A stretch of 64,000 bases of DNA from Onthophagus taurus (GCF_036711975.1 NC_091976.1:20646001-20710000); one strand, 5' to 3'. Positions 1-12,600 are shown, counted from the stretch's first letter. The notes: generated from the sequence alone by a model not told the origin. Made by a program: numbers and translations.

Positions 1-26
1 GTATTTCAGTAAATTACAACAGATAT

Positions 27-1829
27 TTAATGTGAAACTTGTTTATTTATTTTATTTGAAATTTTTTTAATATCAACTTCTAATTTTGTTGTGGCACAAC
101 GTAACTGATTCGTCAAATTTGCGTCGGTGAGCCTGTTACGGTCTTTGGTTTTGACTAATTTTAATCTAGAAAAAAATGACTCACAGAGATATGTTGTGCC
201 GTTTGCTGCCACAATACACATAGCTAATTTTTTCAAATTAGGAAATTTATCTTCCTGGATATATTTTCCATAAAAGTCGACTATATTGATGTCCTCAAAC
301 CTTAATTTCATTTCTGAGTTGGACTGCAGATCGATAAGTTCCAGTTGTAAATAACCTGGAGCTGAATTCACATCAATATTAAATGGACAATTAAAAATAT
401 TGAACATTTGTTCAAATTTTTCTAGGTAGGCAAATCTTTTTTCAAATTCCTCAAGCAAATCTTTAATATTATGCGAATATTCGGAAATGGGATTATTTTC
501 CATTTCGAAATCATTTAAGTGAGGGAAATGTGTGGCATTATTCGATTTCAGTTGATTTTGAAAATATTTTAATTTAGCAATGAATGTCTTTATGTCTTGA
601 TAGCAATTCGTAATTAATTTATTTTCTCCTTGAAGATTCTGATTTAGTTCATTTAATTTAGTTGTGATATCTATTAAGAAACACAAATCCAACAACCATT
701 TTTCATCGTATAATTGTGGAACGTCTTCGCCGTTCTCATTCATGAAAATTCTAATTTCTTCCCTGAGGTTCCAAAATCTTAATAAACATTTTCCACGACT
801 CAACCATCGTATTTTGGCGTAATATATTAGGTCACAGTACTCGGACTCCAGTTCGCGAAGGTATTCTTGAAACTGGCGGTGTTTTAATGAATTATTTTTT
901 ATTTTGTTAATAATATTAATGACAACTGACATCACGTGAGACATATTTAATGACTGAGCACATAGATTTTCTATATGTAAAAAACAATGACAAATAAATA
1001 AATCCAAAAATGATGTATTTTGTCCCAAGCTTTCAATATGTTTGCAAATTAAAGTAACTGCTCCTATGTTTTTTCCTATCATTGATGGTGCTCCATCGGT
1101 TGTAATACCAATAAGTTTTTTTAAATCTAATTGTCGATCTTCCGCGCATTTTAGAACAGCATCTTTAATATCTTTGCCCGTTATTGTATCCTTCAGACTC
1201 ACAAGATCAAGGAGTTCTTCTGTTACTTTCAGCTTATTATCAACTCCGCGAATAAATATAGCAAGTTGTGATGTATCCTTGATATCGGTTGTTTCATCCA
1301 AAGCTAATGAGTAGTACACAAATTGTTTGGTATGTTCATTGAGGTTTAGGGAAATTTCATTGGAAATATCATCAACTCTACGTGCAACAGTTTGATGAGA
1401 CAGACTTATTTGTTTATAAATATGAACTTTTTCCGGGCTAATATCTTCAGCTGCAGCAATTAAACATTCTTTGATGTATTCTCCATCCGAGAAAGGTTTC
1501 ATTTTTTTAGCAATAATTTGAGAAATTTTTAAACTTGTACTGACAATGTCGTTTGATTGTTGATTTTGTTATTGAAACACATTTTGTTGAGACTTTAAGT
1601 TAGCTTTAAGTAAGTGTAATTTGGCCTTGCGTTCACCACCAGAAAGTACAGAAAGTTCCGTATGTTTTTCATAATGTCTTCGTATGTTATAAGTTTTAGC
1701 AGTAATCGTTTCACGACAAACTAAGCACACAGCATTATTTTTTACTTGCAAGAAAAAGTAGTCATCTTCCCAATTATTTTTAAATTGTCTGTTTTCATCT
1801 TCTAGTTTTCTTTTCTTCCTACCCGACAT
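27..1829 (-). mobile_element. hAT-family transposase, nearly whole, one in-frame stop
   Basis: This is a cut-and-paste transposase gene of the hAT superfamily, of the BED-finger type related to ZBED/SCAND3/GTF2IRD2-like proteins. The first 86 residues hold a BED zinc finger (C35, C38, H52, H56). The reading frame then meets a single TAA at 1569-1571 and continues in the same frame to about 600 residues. The second part has the family phrases KPFSDGEYIKECL, LDETTDIKDTSQLAIF and ITTDGAPSMIGKNIG, which carry the first two acidic catalytic residues. It ends with the hAT dimerisation region around LCESFFSRLKLVKTKDRNRL. No intron is needed. The terminal repeats were not identified, and the left end probably lies outside the window. 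The lone stop makes this copy probably inactive but recent. Confidence 0.88.
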
Positions 1830-2883
1830 CGCACGTCAATATTATGGACAATTTTATTTATTCTGGTATAATTAAAGAAACGAATAAATTTTTGTAGGAC
1901 TGCAAATTAAAATAAAATATTACTTACTTTTATTTTCACAACCTTTTTAAAACAATAAGTTTATCAACTCTGTGATTAATCAACTCTCTACGAAGAACTC
2001 GTATAAACTGAAGGGACTAGAAAATTTTATGATTCAATCCACTTTTGAGCGAAACAGGGGAATACCCGACAAAACGGACAAATTCGCAGTTACGTATCTC
2101 CGAATCTACGTAAGTCGGGTTTACGTAGGTCGGGGTATTTACTATATTCGTAAACGCCATACATCGGGATTCGCTATTGTGCAAATTATTTTTTTAACAT
2201 CGTCATTGCCGACACCTCGGCGGCGGTGTCAAAAAAATTAAGATGAAAGGTTCTTCCCAATATTAAGCTATGTGTTTACCAAATTTGGTGAAATTCGGCC
2301 AAGGAATAACTGAGTAAAATCGGTATATAGGTACCCACATACGTACAAGATTCCATTTTTATATATTAAGATATAGGAGTTTTATAAAACGTCATTCGAC
2401 CAAGTAATAAAAATTATTTGTATTATCGATTATTAAAATTTAAATATTAATTTGTGCGATTTCCTTTTTTTGTTATCGGGCCCACGGGCCGCCAGTTGGA
2501 CATGGCTGGTCTAAACTATGTATGTTGTTCATACAGACTACCCAGACGATTGACACTGTGCTACACCCACCAAAACTCACATATTCGCAATGTGGTCTAT
2601 CTATGCGATTTAATGACGTACACGTGTACGACACTCCGCAGTAAATATAGTTTTATGCATGACGTATACGTATACGGCATTCCATGCGGAAGGGTTAATA
2701 ACTTCTAAAACCAACGACACTAATATTAAGAATTATTTAACATTATATGACGCAAAATCTTCTTCAAATATAATTGTTTATCTGTTCAATGGACCTTGAA
2801 TAACCGGAGGTGTAAATATTGCAATAATGTCTTTTACGAGGACATCATACTCTTCATCTCGTTCCGGTATAAATTTTCTTCTA
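1830..2883. other. Intergenic, no gene recognised
   Basis: The right flank of the hAT element followed by AT-rich sequence. Short open frames at 1972-2241 and 2454-2708 have no recognisable protein features. The right terminus of the hAT element should lie near the start of this stretch but I could not define it. Confidence 0.4.
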
Positions 2884-3050
2884 CAGTGTGTTAATTAATT
2901 ATCGTACTCGACGTCATCGTTGCAAGTATGCAACTAATATCACAGTATTTAATACACAATACTCGATTTACGTATTCAGATATATTCAGTGTGATATTGG
3001 TTGCATACTTGCAATGATGACGTCGGTATGATCATTAATTAACACAGTGT
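2884..3050. repeat. Imperfect palindrome, about 64-bp arms
   Basis: The left arm (2884-2947) and right arm (2987-3050) are inverted copies with a few mismatches, separated by about 40 bases. Both arms contain TTGCAAGTATGCAAC-like and GACGTCAT-like stretches. The structure fits a short fold-back MITE, but no flanking target duplication was established. Confidence 0.6.
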
Positions 3051-3414
3051 ACTATTAACTATTACCCAAGGTCCGTAAAGCGTATTGTATAAGGTTAGCC
3101 AGACGAAGGATTTCAATGTATGAAAAGTGAACACCCCTGACTTGCCCTAATCGTAACACGACTCTGACGTTTTAAGAAAAAAGTATTCTATTAATATTAA
3201 AGTATATAAATTATGTAATTTAATAATAAAAAAAGAAAAATGCTGCGTTTCAGTCTCTAGCTCCCACTGCTTCGTAACTCGTGACGTCACCTCTCTCCTT
3301 TACCTTTAAAACACGTTCTACCATTGATTATACTACTTCAGATAGTCCAGATTGCTAACCATGTGTATAAAATCGGCAACTGTGTATGTTGGGTTGCATC
3401 ACGCACTATTTATT

Positions 3415-4441
3415 CCATATATATACTATCTCCTATATCGCTGACTAAGGCAGCAAAAGAGTGTAAACACTAGAGTGCAGATATATATATATCTGTCTCT
3501 GTCGTGCCCCCGTCTACTCAGAGAAATGCGTGAACACGTGGTGAGTACGCTTTTATCTTATTGGACGGTGAATTAAAAATTAATAGCAGCTGATGACCTT
3601 GATGTTTATAAATCACCAAATAAATGTTTAACATAAACATAACCTAAAATCTAAATATTTAGTTATGTATATTATAGGTTTCATGTGTATAATAACATAA
3701 TTATTAACATATTTTAGGACTTAGCAATTTAAAATGTAATTATTATTTGTTAAGAAAGTGAAGAAAATTTGTTAAAAGATATTTTTGGGGCCTAAAAATT
3801 GGTTGAGCAGGTAGAAGGAACGATCTCAGTGTAATAAAAAAGAATTTAAAGCCCTCCTTTTCTTGAAACATTTTTCTTAAAAATTTAATTAATAATTACA
3901 TCGATATGATGAAAATTTTATGATAGAATATTATGTACATTAAATAGTAAGTACCCTAAGTACATATTTTATATCTTTAATTAATGTAACAACTTCATTA
4001 AAGGGCGTGAACTCACAAATTATGTTAAAAATTAATAACTATATTTTGGTACACATTTTTAATAATTACTATGTATATATGTATTAATTTAATTTTAAAG
4101 AATATAATGTTTAATGAACAACCTACATAAAGTTGATATTTAAAGCAATATTCATTAGCAATATTATTTCACACAAAAGTACATATATTCTAATTTATTT
4201 GATGCATCTATGATAATTTATAATTAAAGTCAATTATCTACAATAATTGCATTTCAAAGCTGCATAAAATACGCGCGAAGCACTTCAAACTCTTTAAAAT
4301 TTACGATTCGTGCAAGCGCCTTCGCGACATGGGGGCACGACAAAGACAAAACATATATCATTCCGTCTTCTTTTGATGGAAACGCTCGCCACTCATTGCT
4401 TAGATAGGGAGTCAGCGATATAGGAGATAGTATATATATGG
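3415..4441. mobile_element. Candidate non-autonomous DNA transposon with terminal inverted repeats
   Basis: The outer 32 bases at 3415-3446 are an exact inverted copy of 4410-4441 (starting CCATATATATACTATCTCC). A second matching block lies further in: TCTGTCGTGCCCCC on the left near 3500 and GGGGGCACGACAAAGAC on the right near 4330-4346. The arms are thus roughly 100 bases with an interrupted match. The bases immediately outside are TTTATT on both sides (3409-3414 and 4442-4447), a possible 6-bp target duplication. The roughly 830-base interior is AT-rich with no open frame. The superfamily is not assigned. Confidence 0.65.
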
Positions 4442-4538
4442 TTTATTCTCAAAAAGAGAATAAATGTAGATGAGTGAGATAGAGTCATAATAAGAAAAGA
4501 GACGATCAATTAGCCCCATCCTATAAGGACGTCACCTA

Positions 4539-4560
4539 CATATATATATATATATATATA
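4539..4560. repeat. TA dinucleotide microsatellite
   Basis: About eleven TA units in uninterrupted tandem. No other feature is seen between 4442 and 5011. Confidence 0.9.
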
Positions 4561-5011
4561 CTGTATCTAAATGGCATCAAAGAAATAGCATCTGAAAAAG
4601 TTTTCTTCATCTATCTCATTTTCCGAGGAATAAAATGCTTTTATTTTACTCAAGGGTTTAATGTTTAGGGGTCGATAGCTAACAATTAATACTTAAAGTT
4701 CATTGGTGTTACTTAGATACAATCATTACTATTTAAAATTCTCCTTAGAAAGAATTTTAAAAACGCACTAAAATGAAGTAGGACTAATAAACATTTTACT
4801 GAAGGAAATAATAACAATCTTTAAATGTGGATATGTCTTTTAGTGTATCTTGTTTAGTGATTTGATGGCGTAAATTGGCGCACGCATCTATTGAAGAAAA
4901 AAAATTAAATAAAATAGAAGTTATTTAAAGCAAACGCCAGGAATAACACTTTACGCGTTACCAATTTTTACGTAGCTGTTCTACTATCACTGGCCAACCT
5001 GCTATAATGCA

Positions 5012-6180
5012 CTTTACGGACCTTGGTTTTACCAATCCTTTTATAAGATTTTACTTGAAACTCAGAATTAAACAAGACGTTAGTAATTTCGCCAATATAA
5101 AAATAAGCAAGTTCTTTACCAAGAATTTTTTATCAAAAAATCGCCCTTATTTAAATTACATTGGGCAAAATTCTCTTCAATCTTTTCTTCCACATTCCTA
5201 CGTTATATTTTCTAATAAAGTTTCTTCTTCACTACCGGAACTGTTTAGGACTTTTTCATTATCTTCATCTGAAGAACTGTCATTGGAACACACCTTCTAT
5301 TAAATTTTTTGGAAATTTTTGATCGGTGCTTTTCTTTTGCCACTTTTTTTTTCATATTAAATTATTTTCTTTTTAGGCGAATCAGTCAATATGCGCGTTT
5401 TACCTTTCTTTCTTCCTTTTTGTACTATTCTCGGCGCAGCTTTTGAAATGGTCGAATAGCTATTATCTTCATTCGTCGACTTTGCAAAAGACTCTACGCT
5501 TATGTCTTTTTCATCTTCACTATTTGTTATTTTTTGGTTTGTCTCTGCCTGCTCTGATAAATCACTTCCTGGTTTGTCATGTCTCGAAAAACTTGTTAAT
5601 TGAAGAGATGAATGAATGCCCGTCACCTGAAATCCTTTTTCAATATCCTCCTTACTAAAAGATTTACTAAATGCTTTTCCTATTACTCTAGCAATATCAT
5701 ATACGCTAATTGGTTTTCCAGCATGTTCTAGAAGCCAGCTGTTTAAGGCAGTATTATAGTAGAACTTGTAAGGGTCAAACACTACGGTCTAACGGTTGAA
5801 GCTTGTGTGAAAGATGAGGCGGAAGTGTTAGCATTACAACGCCATTTTCCTTTGTTAAGCTAATCGCGGAATCGAAATGTGAGATTCGTGATTATAAAGG
5901 ATTAATAGGACCGGATTATTTCTTGAAGGTTTTTGAAATGCTAATATCAAGAACAATAAGAACTAAATTTCCAATCCATCCAGATAAATTGTAACAAAAA
6001 TAAATGTTTTTAAAAGAAACGATATAAAAATACGCATGACAGAAAACAAGTAGGAAAAGAAGCAGATTTTAAACCAGAAGACTTCAACTTGGGTATGATT
6101 TTTACAATTTAGCAACTTAATGGAATGGTTTGCATCAAAATCTGATATCCGAAACAACTAACGGTACTGCCAAGAAAGCA
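5012..6180 (-). mobile_element. Decayed pogo/Tigger-type transposase
   Basis: The minus strand of about 5345-6000 reads as the end of a pogo-like DDE transposase. The phrase LPPHLSHKLQPLDRSVF, followed by a region on the pattern of KPISVYDIARVIGKAFSK and GFQVTGIH, is the typical end of the catalytic core and the C-terminal tail. The 5357-5782 frame is open for 141 codons and ends in a basic KKK tail. Upstream, SGWIGNL and a broken copy of the ILDNHESH block show frame breaks. The 15-base block CTTTACGGACCTTGG at 5012-5026 may belong to the element end, since an inverted copy lies at 3066-3080. Confidence 0.7.
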
Positions 6181-6414
6181 ATGCAATGCGAAGTTCAATT
6201 TTGAAGTCTATGGATTCTCAATTGACCAAAACGCATAGGTTATCCACATCAGTTAGGACTCATTAGGTGTAATGAAACTACCATACATGGAGCTTCCTTA
6301 AATTTCTACAGTAATGGCTTAAGGCCAAAGATAAATACAAAGAAAACATAAGCAATGCGCATCAACACAGATAACGCACAATTACTTACCATATATCGCG
6401 AGAACATAAAAAAA

Positions 6415-6740
6415 GAAACTTTCTAGCTCTAGTGTTCGTTCTAGTTTTAGTTCTATGAAAATATACAATAATCTAACGCTGAATAACAACTAAATCTAGA
6501 GCTAACACTAGCACTAGAATTAACACTAGACCTAGAATTAGAAACATTCGGGTTTAGCCGTACATTTTTTAAGACGGCTAAAACCGAATGATTCTAGTTC
6601 TAGATCTAGCGTTAGTGCTACTTTTAGTTCAATGAAAAATATACAACTATCTAACGCTGAATAATAACTAAAACTAGAGCGAGTACTATCACTAGAACTA
6701 ACACTTGACCTAGAACTAGAAAGATTTAGCCGTCTTAAGC
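6415..6740. repeat. CTAG-rich interspersed repeat, palindromic copy
   Basis: Two similar arms of about 150 bases, both rich in variants of CTAGTTCTAG and AACACTAGAACTA, face each other around a centre near 6565-6585 (TTTAAGACGGCTAAA). Both arms contain ATATACAAcnATCTAACGCTGAATAA. Related copies lie at 14437-14500, 15308-15442 and 25227-25390. It looks like a MITE family. Confidence 0.65.
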
Positions 6741-7597
6741 GACGTAACACATAAAGCAGATTAACAAATTAATATTTAATGTGTACCATTGTCAACTCAA
6801 CAGTGGCTAGATTTTAAATACAGCCTGTACGATAATAAGTTATAGGTAATTTAAATTCAAATCTATGTACTTTGTATTATTTTAATTGTAATTCTATAAA
6901 AATTGTGTAATTTGTAGTTATTATGTTTGAATCAGCATTGAATAAAGAGAAAATTAATGTATATATAACGAAAAACACATAAATTTTATTAACTGGAGGG
7001 AAATTGTAAAAAAAGCTGATGTGAAGAGTTCTCACGAGTTAAACCTTAAAACCTCTTGGATGTCGTTGAAAACAAGGTGAATACGGTTGAGGAACAGTCA
7101 CGTTATGCAAGAACAACATCGGTTAGGCATCTAAGGCCAGCATTTCGATATATTGGCCGAGAATGAGGATTTATGACCAATTCGATTTTGTGCGTTCTTT
7201 GGTATAGTGAAAGGGATATTGTATACTTATTGTTTATTCATGTCTAGTGGTACTTTAATTTAATTAAAATAGAATAATTATACAGGTGATTTAGTTTAAC
7301 AGAAGGTTTGTGTTTTTACTGACGATCTAATTCGTTTTTTTTAGAATTTATTTCAAATTTGTGTTGTCGGTTTCTGTATTCGACTTTGAAATTTCTTTTT
7401 TATTTCTTAATTTGGATTAGTTCGCATTTATTGGGATTGTATAGGGTATTTTATCGTCAAGTTAGGAATAAACAGGATAGATCTGGGGCACCGTTCTTTG
7501 CAAAGATTTACGAGAATTAGACCTCGTGACGTGATATAAACGCATTCCATGTGACTGTAAAAAACACATTATTCCTTCACGAAGCGCACCACATCCG
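6741..7597. other. Intergenic, no gene recognised
   Basis: AT-rich sequence upstream of the small cuticle gene. The open frame at 7462-7677 on the minus strand overlaps that gene's promoter and has no protein features I recognise. Confidence 0.4.
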
Positions 7598-7634
7598 TAT
7601 AAAAGGTCGACACAGTCCACCAGAAACTTCAGTT
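7598..7634 (+). promoter_or_regulatory. TATA box and initiator of the retinin-type cuticle gene
   Basis: TATAAAAG at 7598-7605 is followed about 31 bases later by the arthropod initiator TCAGTT at 7629-7634. This places transcription start near 7631, about 84 bases before the start codon. Confidence 0.7.
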
Positions 7635-7714
7635 TCTCTTCCAACCTTTCTTCTACTCTTCTACTTTTGAAAATCATCTTTAATTTTCTTCTAATTTATT
7701 GATATTTTTTGAAC

Positions 7715-8193
7715 ATGATCAAATTAGTAAGTTATTTTTGTTTTAAAAATAAATTTTTGTTAATTTTGTGTTGAACTTTTTTAGATATTTACTTTGATAC
7801 CATTTTTAATGGTAACTCGAGCTGATCCTGGGTATTACGGAGCTCACGGTTTTGGTCCACTTCTTGGTCATGCTCTTCCTGCGCCAGTTTTACCAGCTCC
7901 AACTATCATTAAAACGCCAGTTATTGCGCCAGCTCCAGTTATAGCACCTGCTCCAGTATTAGCTCCAGCTCCTATTTATAAAGCTGTGGCACCAGCTAGT
8001 AGTTACGCAACAGTTACCCAAGTGCATGTTACACATCCTGCAGTTGTCAAGGTTTGTAAATTAACTTAAATTTTTATTTGAATACTGTGTAAATATTCTT
8101 GTTTTTCGTTAGGCTGTTATAGCTCCTCAACCAATTGTAAAATCGATTGCTTATCCAGCTCATTTCCCTGCATTTGGACATGGATTTCATTAA
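7715..8193 (+). CDS. Small Ala/Pro-rich cuticle protein, retinin-like
   Basis: Three coding exons: 7715-7726, 7785-8051 and 8113-8190, with stop TAA at 8191-8193. All introns have GT-AG ends and are in phase 0. The first exon codes only for MIKL. Joined to IFTLIPFLMVTRA it makes a clear signal peptide, with cleavage likely before DPGYYG. The secreted part has an APAPVIAPAPVLAPAP-type Ala/Pro/Val repeat, then SSYATVTQVHVTHPAVVKAV, a pattern seen in retinin-domain (CPLCA/cuticle 16.5-like) insect cuticle proteins. It is short, about 118 residues, and probably structural in cuticle or corneal lens. The TATA box and initiator upstream agree with this start. The family assignment is from motif memory only. 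Confidence 0.8.
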
Positions 8194-9654
8194 AATTGGT
8201 CTTTTTTGATAAGTGTTGTTATTATCGATTGTATATAAATATTAAATTTATTTTATTTTTTTTAGATTAATAAATGTGCAGTGTATTAAAAAAGTAAAAA
8301 GTTGTATTTATTTAGTAAAATTTTTCTGCTTCAATTTAACAATTTAGTTACAATGTAATTAAGAGTAGTACATGTAGTACATGCTTAATCAACATTTTTA
8401 ACAATTTGTAGTTGGTCCTGTAGGTTATGGACCTTCTCATGTTATGGGCCCTTTTATGTTAGCAAAACTATTATGGATTAGTGTACTAATAAATTAATGT
8501 GTTTATAGCTTATGGAAGTTTTCTGTTGAATTGTGCTACGACTCGGCATTGAAAAGTGTTTACCTTGAATAATGACGCGTTTATACTTTCAATCATATAC
8601 ATGTTTTGTTGCGTATTTTTGCTCCGTGTTTGTTGCTGTGTGTCATAATGGATCGAAATGATTAGAAACATTTAATTATTGCTTAACAAGGAGGAACAAA
8701 CCTAAACGTGGTAAAGATCATGTCTTACAGAAAATTCAAATGATTGTGAAGTATGTGAAGAGATGTTGTGAATCAACTTAATCACCAACAACTTGGGGGT
8801 GCTCAACATGATGATTACAATTAAAAAATGATTTTGGTGTGTTTTGAAAGTATTTCAGAGTTTCCAGAAAAAAGATGCTAATTGAAAATCTCAAAAGAAT
8901 GTAATTGGGCTTACTAATGCACTATGATCCCCGGACAGAATTTTTTCATCTATTTAAATCTTGTTATTTAATTGCCTCTTGGAGGAATTTCTGAGTAAAC
9001 TTTGTATTTTATGCAGCTTTTAACGGTTTTCTATGATTTAGTTCATTTTCCGAATCGGCTTTTCTTATATATAATTTGGATGTTTGCTTCCACTCCATAA
9101 AATGGTTTCCAGACTAATTAAAATCTCCATTTTCGTTGTCTTTCCTTTTAAGCCTAACAATTACCAGGAAAGAGATAAAGTTGATTGGTGGGTGTCTAAA
9201 TCATTCAAATCAATTGAAAATATTCTCAAGTTACATAACAAAGGCGAAAGAAGTTAAACAAATTAATGAGCTTATTTTCAAGTATATTGAACGTATTTAG
9301 AGTATGGGAATACATATTTAGGGTGAATGAAAATTGTTCTAATCAATTAAAAACTACTCGAGGATTCTTTGCTTAGATGATTAATTATATTTTATTAGGG
9401 ACATTTAAATAGGGTTAGGTTGGGTTGGGTCGGAGACAGCTGTGCGCAATGCGAAAGCGTATACCGACTGTCCATAATCAAGTGCGAGGAAATGAAGGGA
9501 ATTTCTAGTGGGTATACCAGAATGCAACATACATGGCTGAAGGAACCTAGTTTCCACAATACCATCGTGAGGCACCAACAATAGGGCAGCGTACGTAATG
9601 TATTTTCTCCTTCCTAGCGCCAAAATACAGGGTTGAGTTGATTTGGCTTAGGTT
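8194..9654. other. Intergenic, no gene recognised
   Basis: Contains the 3' end of the small cuticle gene (AATAAA-like signals near 8265-8275). The rest has no open frame with recognisable features. A TTGGG/TTAGG-like tract lies at 9411-9430. The minus-strand frame at 9405-9623 is not recognised. Confidence 0.4.
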
Positions 9655-12600
9655 GGCTTGGGTTGGGTTGGGTTTGGTATATCGGTCTCCCTTATACTGG
9701 TAGGTGTCGTACCTGCGATTTCCGCAGTATCTTTTCCTCCATCTCTCGTCTTATTTTTTTCTCTTTTTTCAATATATCAACCACTTCGTGGTTCCATCCC
9801 TTTCTCGATCTTACTCTCCTCCTTCTTCCACCCCATCCTGCCCCCATATCTCTTTGATGACGTTATTTTCGCTTATTCTTACCACGTGTCCGAACCATCT
9901 ACCAAGTTAGCACTCTTCTATTTTTGTTATTATTGGTTCTACGTTAAGTCTTGCTCTTATTTCGTCATTCCTTATTCTGTTCATCCTTGTTACACCCTCC
10001 ATTCTACTTAATACCTTCATTTCCATTCCAGCAATCTTTGATTTTAACCTTTGTGAAGCACCCATAAATCGCTTCCGTAGCTGAAAGTTGGTACATAAAC
10101 AGTTTTATAATTTTTTAATTTTTTAAATAATGATTTTACTCTCTCATGTTTAGCAATATTTCTTTCCATGCATTAAATAATGTAGATGTGGCAAGTGTCC
10201 TATTGTTTACAACTTCCATTATTATCCAATATCGTTTCCAGATAAATTTATCTTTCTATTGTCTTGAGCGTTACTATCATTATTTCAGTTTTCTTAAAAT
10301 TAACTCTCATGCCGTTTTCCTTGATTGCTCCAAGTTCCTATTGCTTTTTCCAACACGGCTTTGTTACTTGATACCAGTAGTTGGTCATTAACATATAACA
10401 GATCTATCCTAATCCTTTCCGGTCTCTTCCACATAGTTCTGAGATTTCATTTTTAACTGGAATGAACAGTATCACGCGATTGCCAAATTTTCTCCCATAC
10501 CAGTTAATATTATACAGGGTGATTCATTAGCTCTATGACAAACTTTGGCAGATGAAAGGTGATGCGATTCTAAGGAAATAATGTTATATGAATATGGGTC
10601 CGATTCATTTTGGTTAAAGAATTACAAGCCTTTGAAAATTTTTCACAGTTTAATAGGCAAATGAAAATGTAACATAAAAAATAAGTTTAAAAATTACAAA
10701 AATTGTTGGAAATGTCCGCCTTCAGCTTGAATGCACGCCTCACATCGACGAAGTAAAGATTCTATCACACGACGTATGATATTTGGATCATTCCGTATGC
10801 TATTAGCTGCATCTTGAATTCTGTCCAGTAGTTGCTGACGGGTAGTAATTTCTACATGGTACACAAGCTGCTTCATGTGTCCCCAGAAATAATAATCCAG
10901 CGGATTTAGATCTGGGGATCGTGGTGGCCAGACTACTGGACCTCCATTGCCAATCCATTTGTTTGGAAAATGTTCATGTAACCAAGCGATGACTTCTCTT
11001 CCTCGATGTGGTGGTGCACCATCGTGCTGATACCACATATTTTGAACGATGTTAAGTGGTACGTCGTCGATAAAATCGAAAAGGTTATGTTCCAAGAAAT
11101 TTCTGTACATATTTGCATTTAAGCGTTCATTTATCACCCATACAGGTAGCAAAGAATTGTTAAACATGCCACCCCAAACGTTTACACTAAACCATTGCTG
11201 AAATCTTCCTGGTCTAATTGCATGTGGATTTTGCAAGGATCACACATGTTCGTTATGATAATTATTTATGCCGTCCCTAGTGAAACACGCTTCATCAGAC
11301 CACAGAACTTGGGAAATGAAGTTATTATTTTGAGCATGTTGCTGAATAATCCAGTGGCAAAATGCTAAGCGTTGCTCAGTATCTTCAGGATGTAATGCTT
11401 GAACATTTTGGCGATGAAACGGATGTAACATTTCTCGATTCAATACACGCCATACAAAACTTTGGGATATTTGTAACATGCTCGCTATACGCCGAGTACT
11501 AATTGAAGGGTCGTCAAGTACTAAATCAATAACACGTTCTTTATTTTGTACATTCACATCATGGGGACGAACGGAATGTAGTGGAGCGGGGTTACCTGTT
11601 TCTCTCAGTCTGCGAAATGATGCACTAAACACTGTATGGGCAGGTTGATGTCTATTTGGAAACCTACGAAGGTATTCTCTTGCTGCTTGCCGAGCGTTTC
11701 CGTTACAAAGCCCGTATACAAAAATAATATCTGCATATTCTTCAGTCGTAAATACATGCATTTTCGTTTTCGATCAAAACTCTGACAATTATAAACTTTG
11801 AAACACACAGAATAGAGTAAATTGAAATGTTTCACATAAAGAACGCAGTTTTGTTATCACAGCCAACTCTGTATTTGTGTTTCATAATTATTGTTGTGAT
11901 TGTTGCAAATCTTTACTTCGTAGATGTGTGAAGCGTGCATTCAAGCTGAAGGCGGACATTTCGAACAATTTTTGTAATTTTTAAACTTATTTTTTATGTT
12001 ACATTTTCATTTGCCTATTAAACTGTGTAAAATTTTCAAAGGCTTGTAACTCTTTAACCAAAATGAATCGGACCCATATTCATATAACATTTTTTCCTTA
12101 GAATCGCATCACCTTTCATCTGCCAAAGTTTGTCATAGAGCTAATGAATCACCCTGTATAAGTATAGCTTTCCATTTCCTCTTGCCACTCTACCTATAAT
12201 TTGTCTAATACTGAATATCTAGTACTGCAAGCTTCTCCCTAGACACCAGCTTCGTTGTCTTGCAGTGTAACCTCGATTTCACTCGAGTATCTGTTTATCT
12301 TTCTGTTACGTTCAAAATATCAAGAATTTTTTTGTCACATATTTTCATGCATTTTAACATCTCATGTTCTAAGTTGTCTGAACCAGGTGCTTTCCCATTT
12401 TAAATTTTGTCCAATGCTCTCCTTACTTCCTCCATCTGTATATCAGGCAGCGTTACATTTTTTTATTAACGCACTGTAAGTTTCTGTTAGCTGTTCACTA
12501 TGAATCCCTACTTCTAATAATTCATTGGTATTTGAACCATGTTTGTTTTATCTCCTCTTCCGACGTACTTATCATCCCATTCTCGTCTTTCATATATCTC

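Noticed and set aside
1042-1314. Open frame on the plus strand
   Set aside because: Antisense to the conserved catalytic part of the hAT transposase.
2045-2160. Repeated ACGTA/GGGTTTACGTAGG words, considered as an array of direct repeats or CRISPR-like structure
   Set aside because: Only two or three irregular repeats with no constant spacer length; this is animal DNA.
9658-10011. Three overlapping plus-strand frames, up to 117 codons
   Set aside because: They are antisense to the LINE reverse-transcriptase remnant.
11850-11880. TATCACAGCCAACTCTG inside the mariner element, which starts like miR-2
   Set aside because: Only the first ten bases agree, and no hairpin of microRNA form is evident around it.
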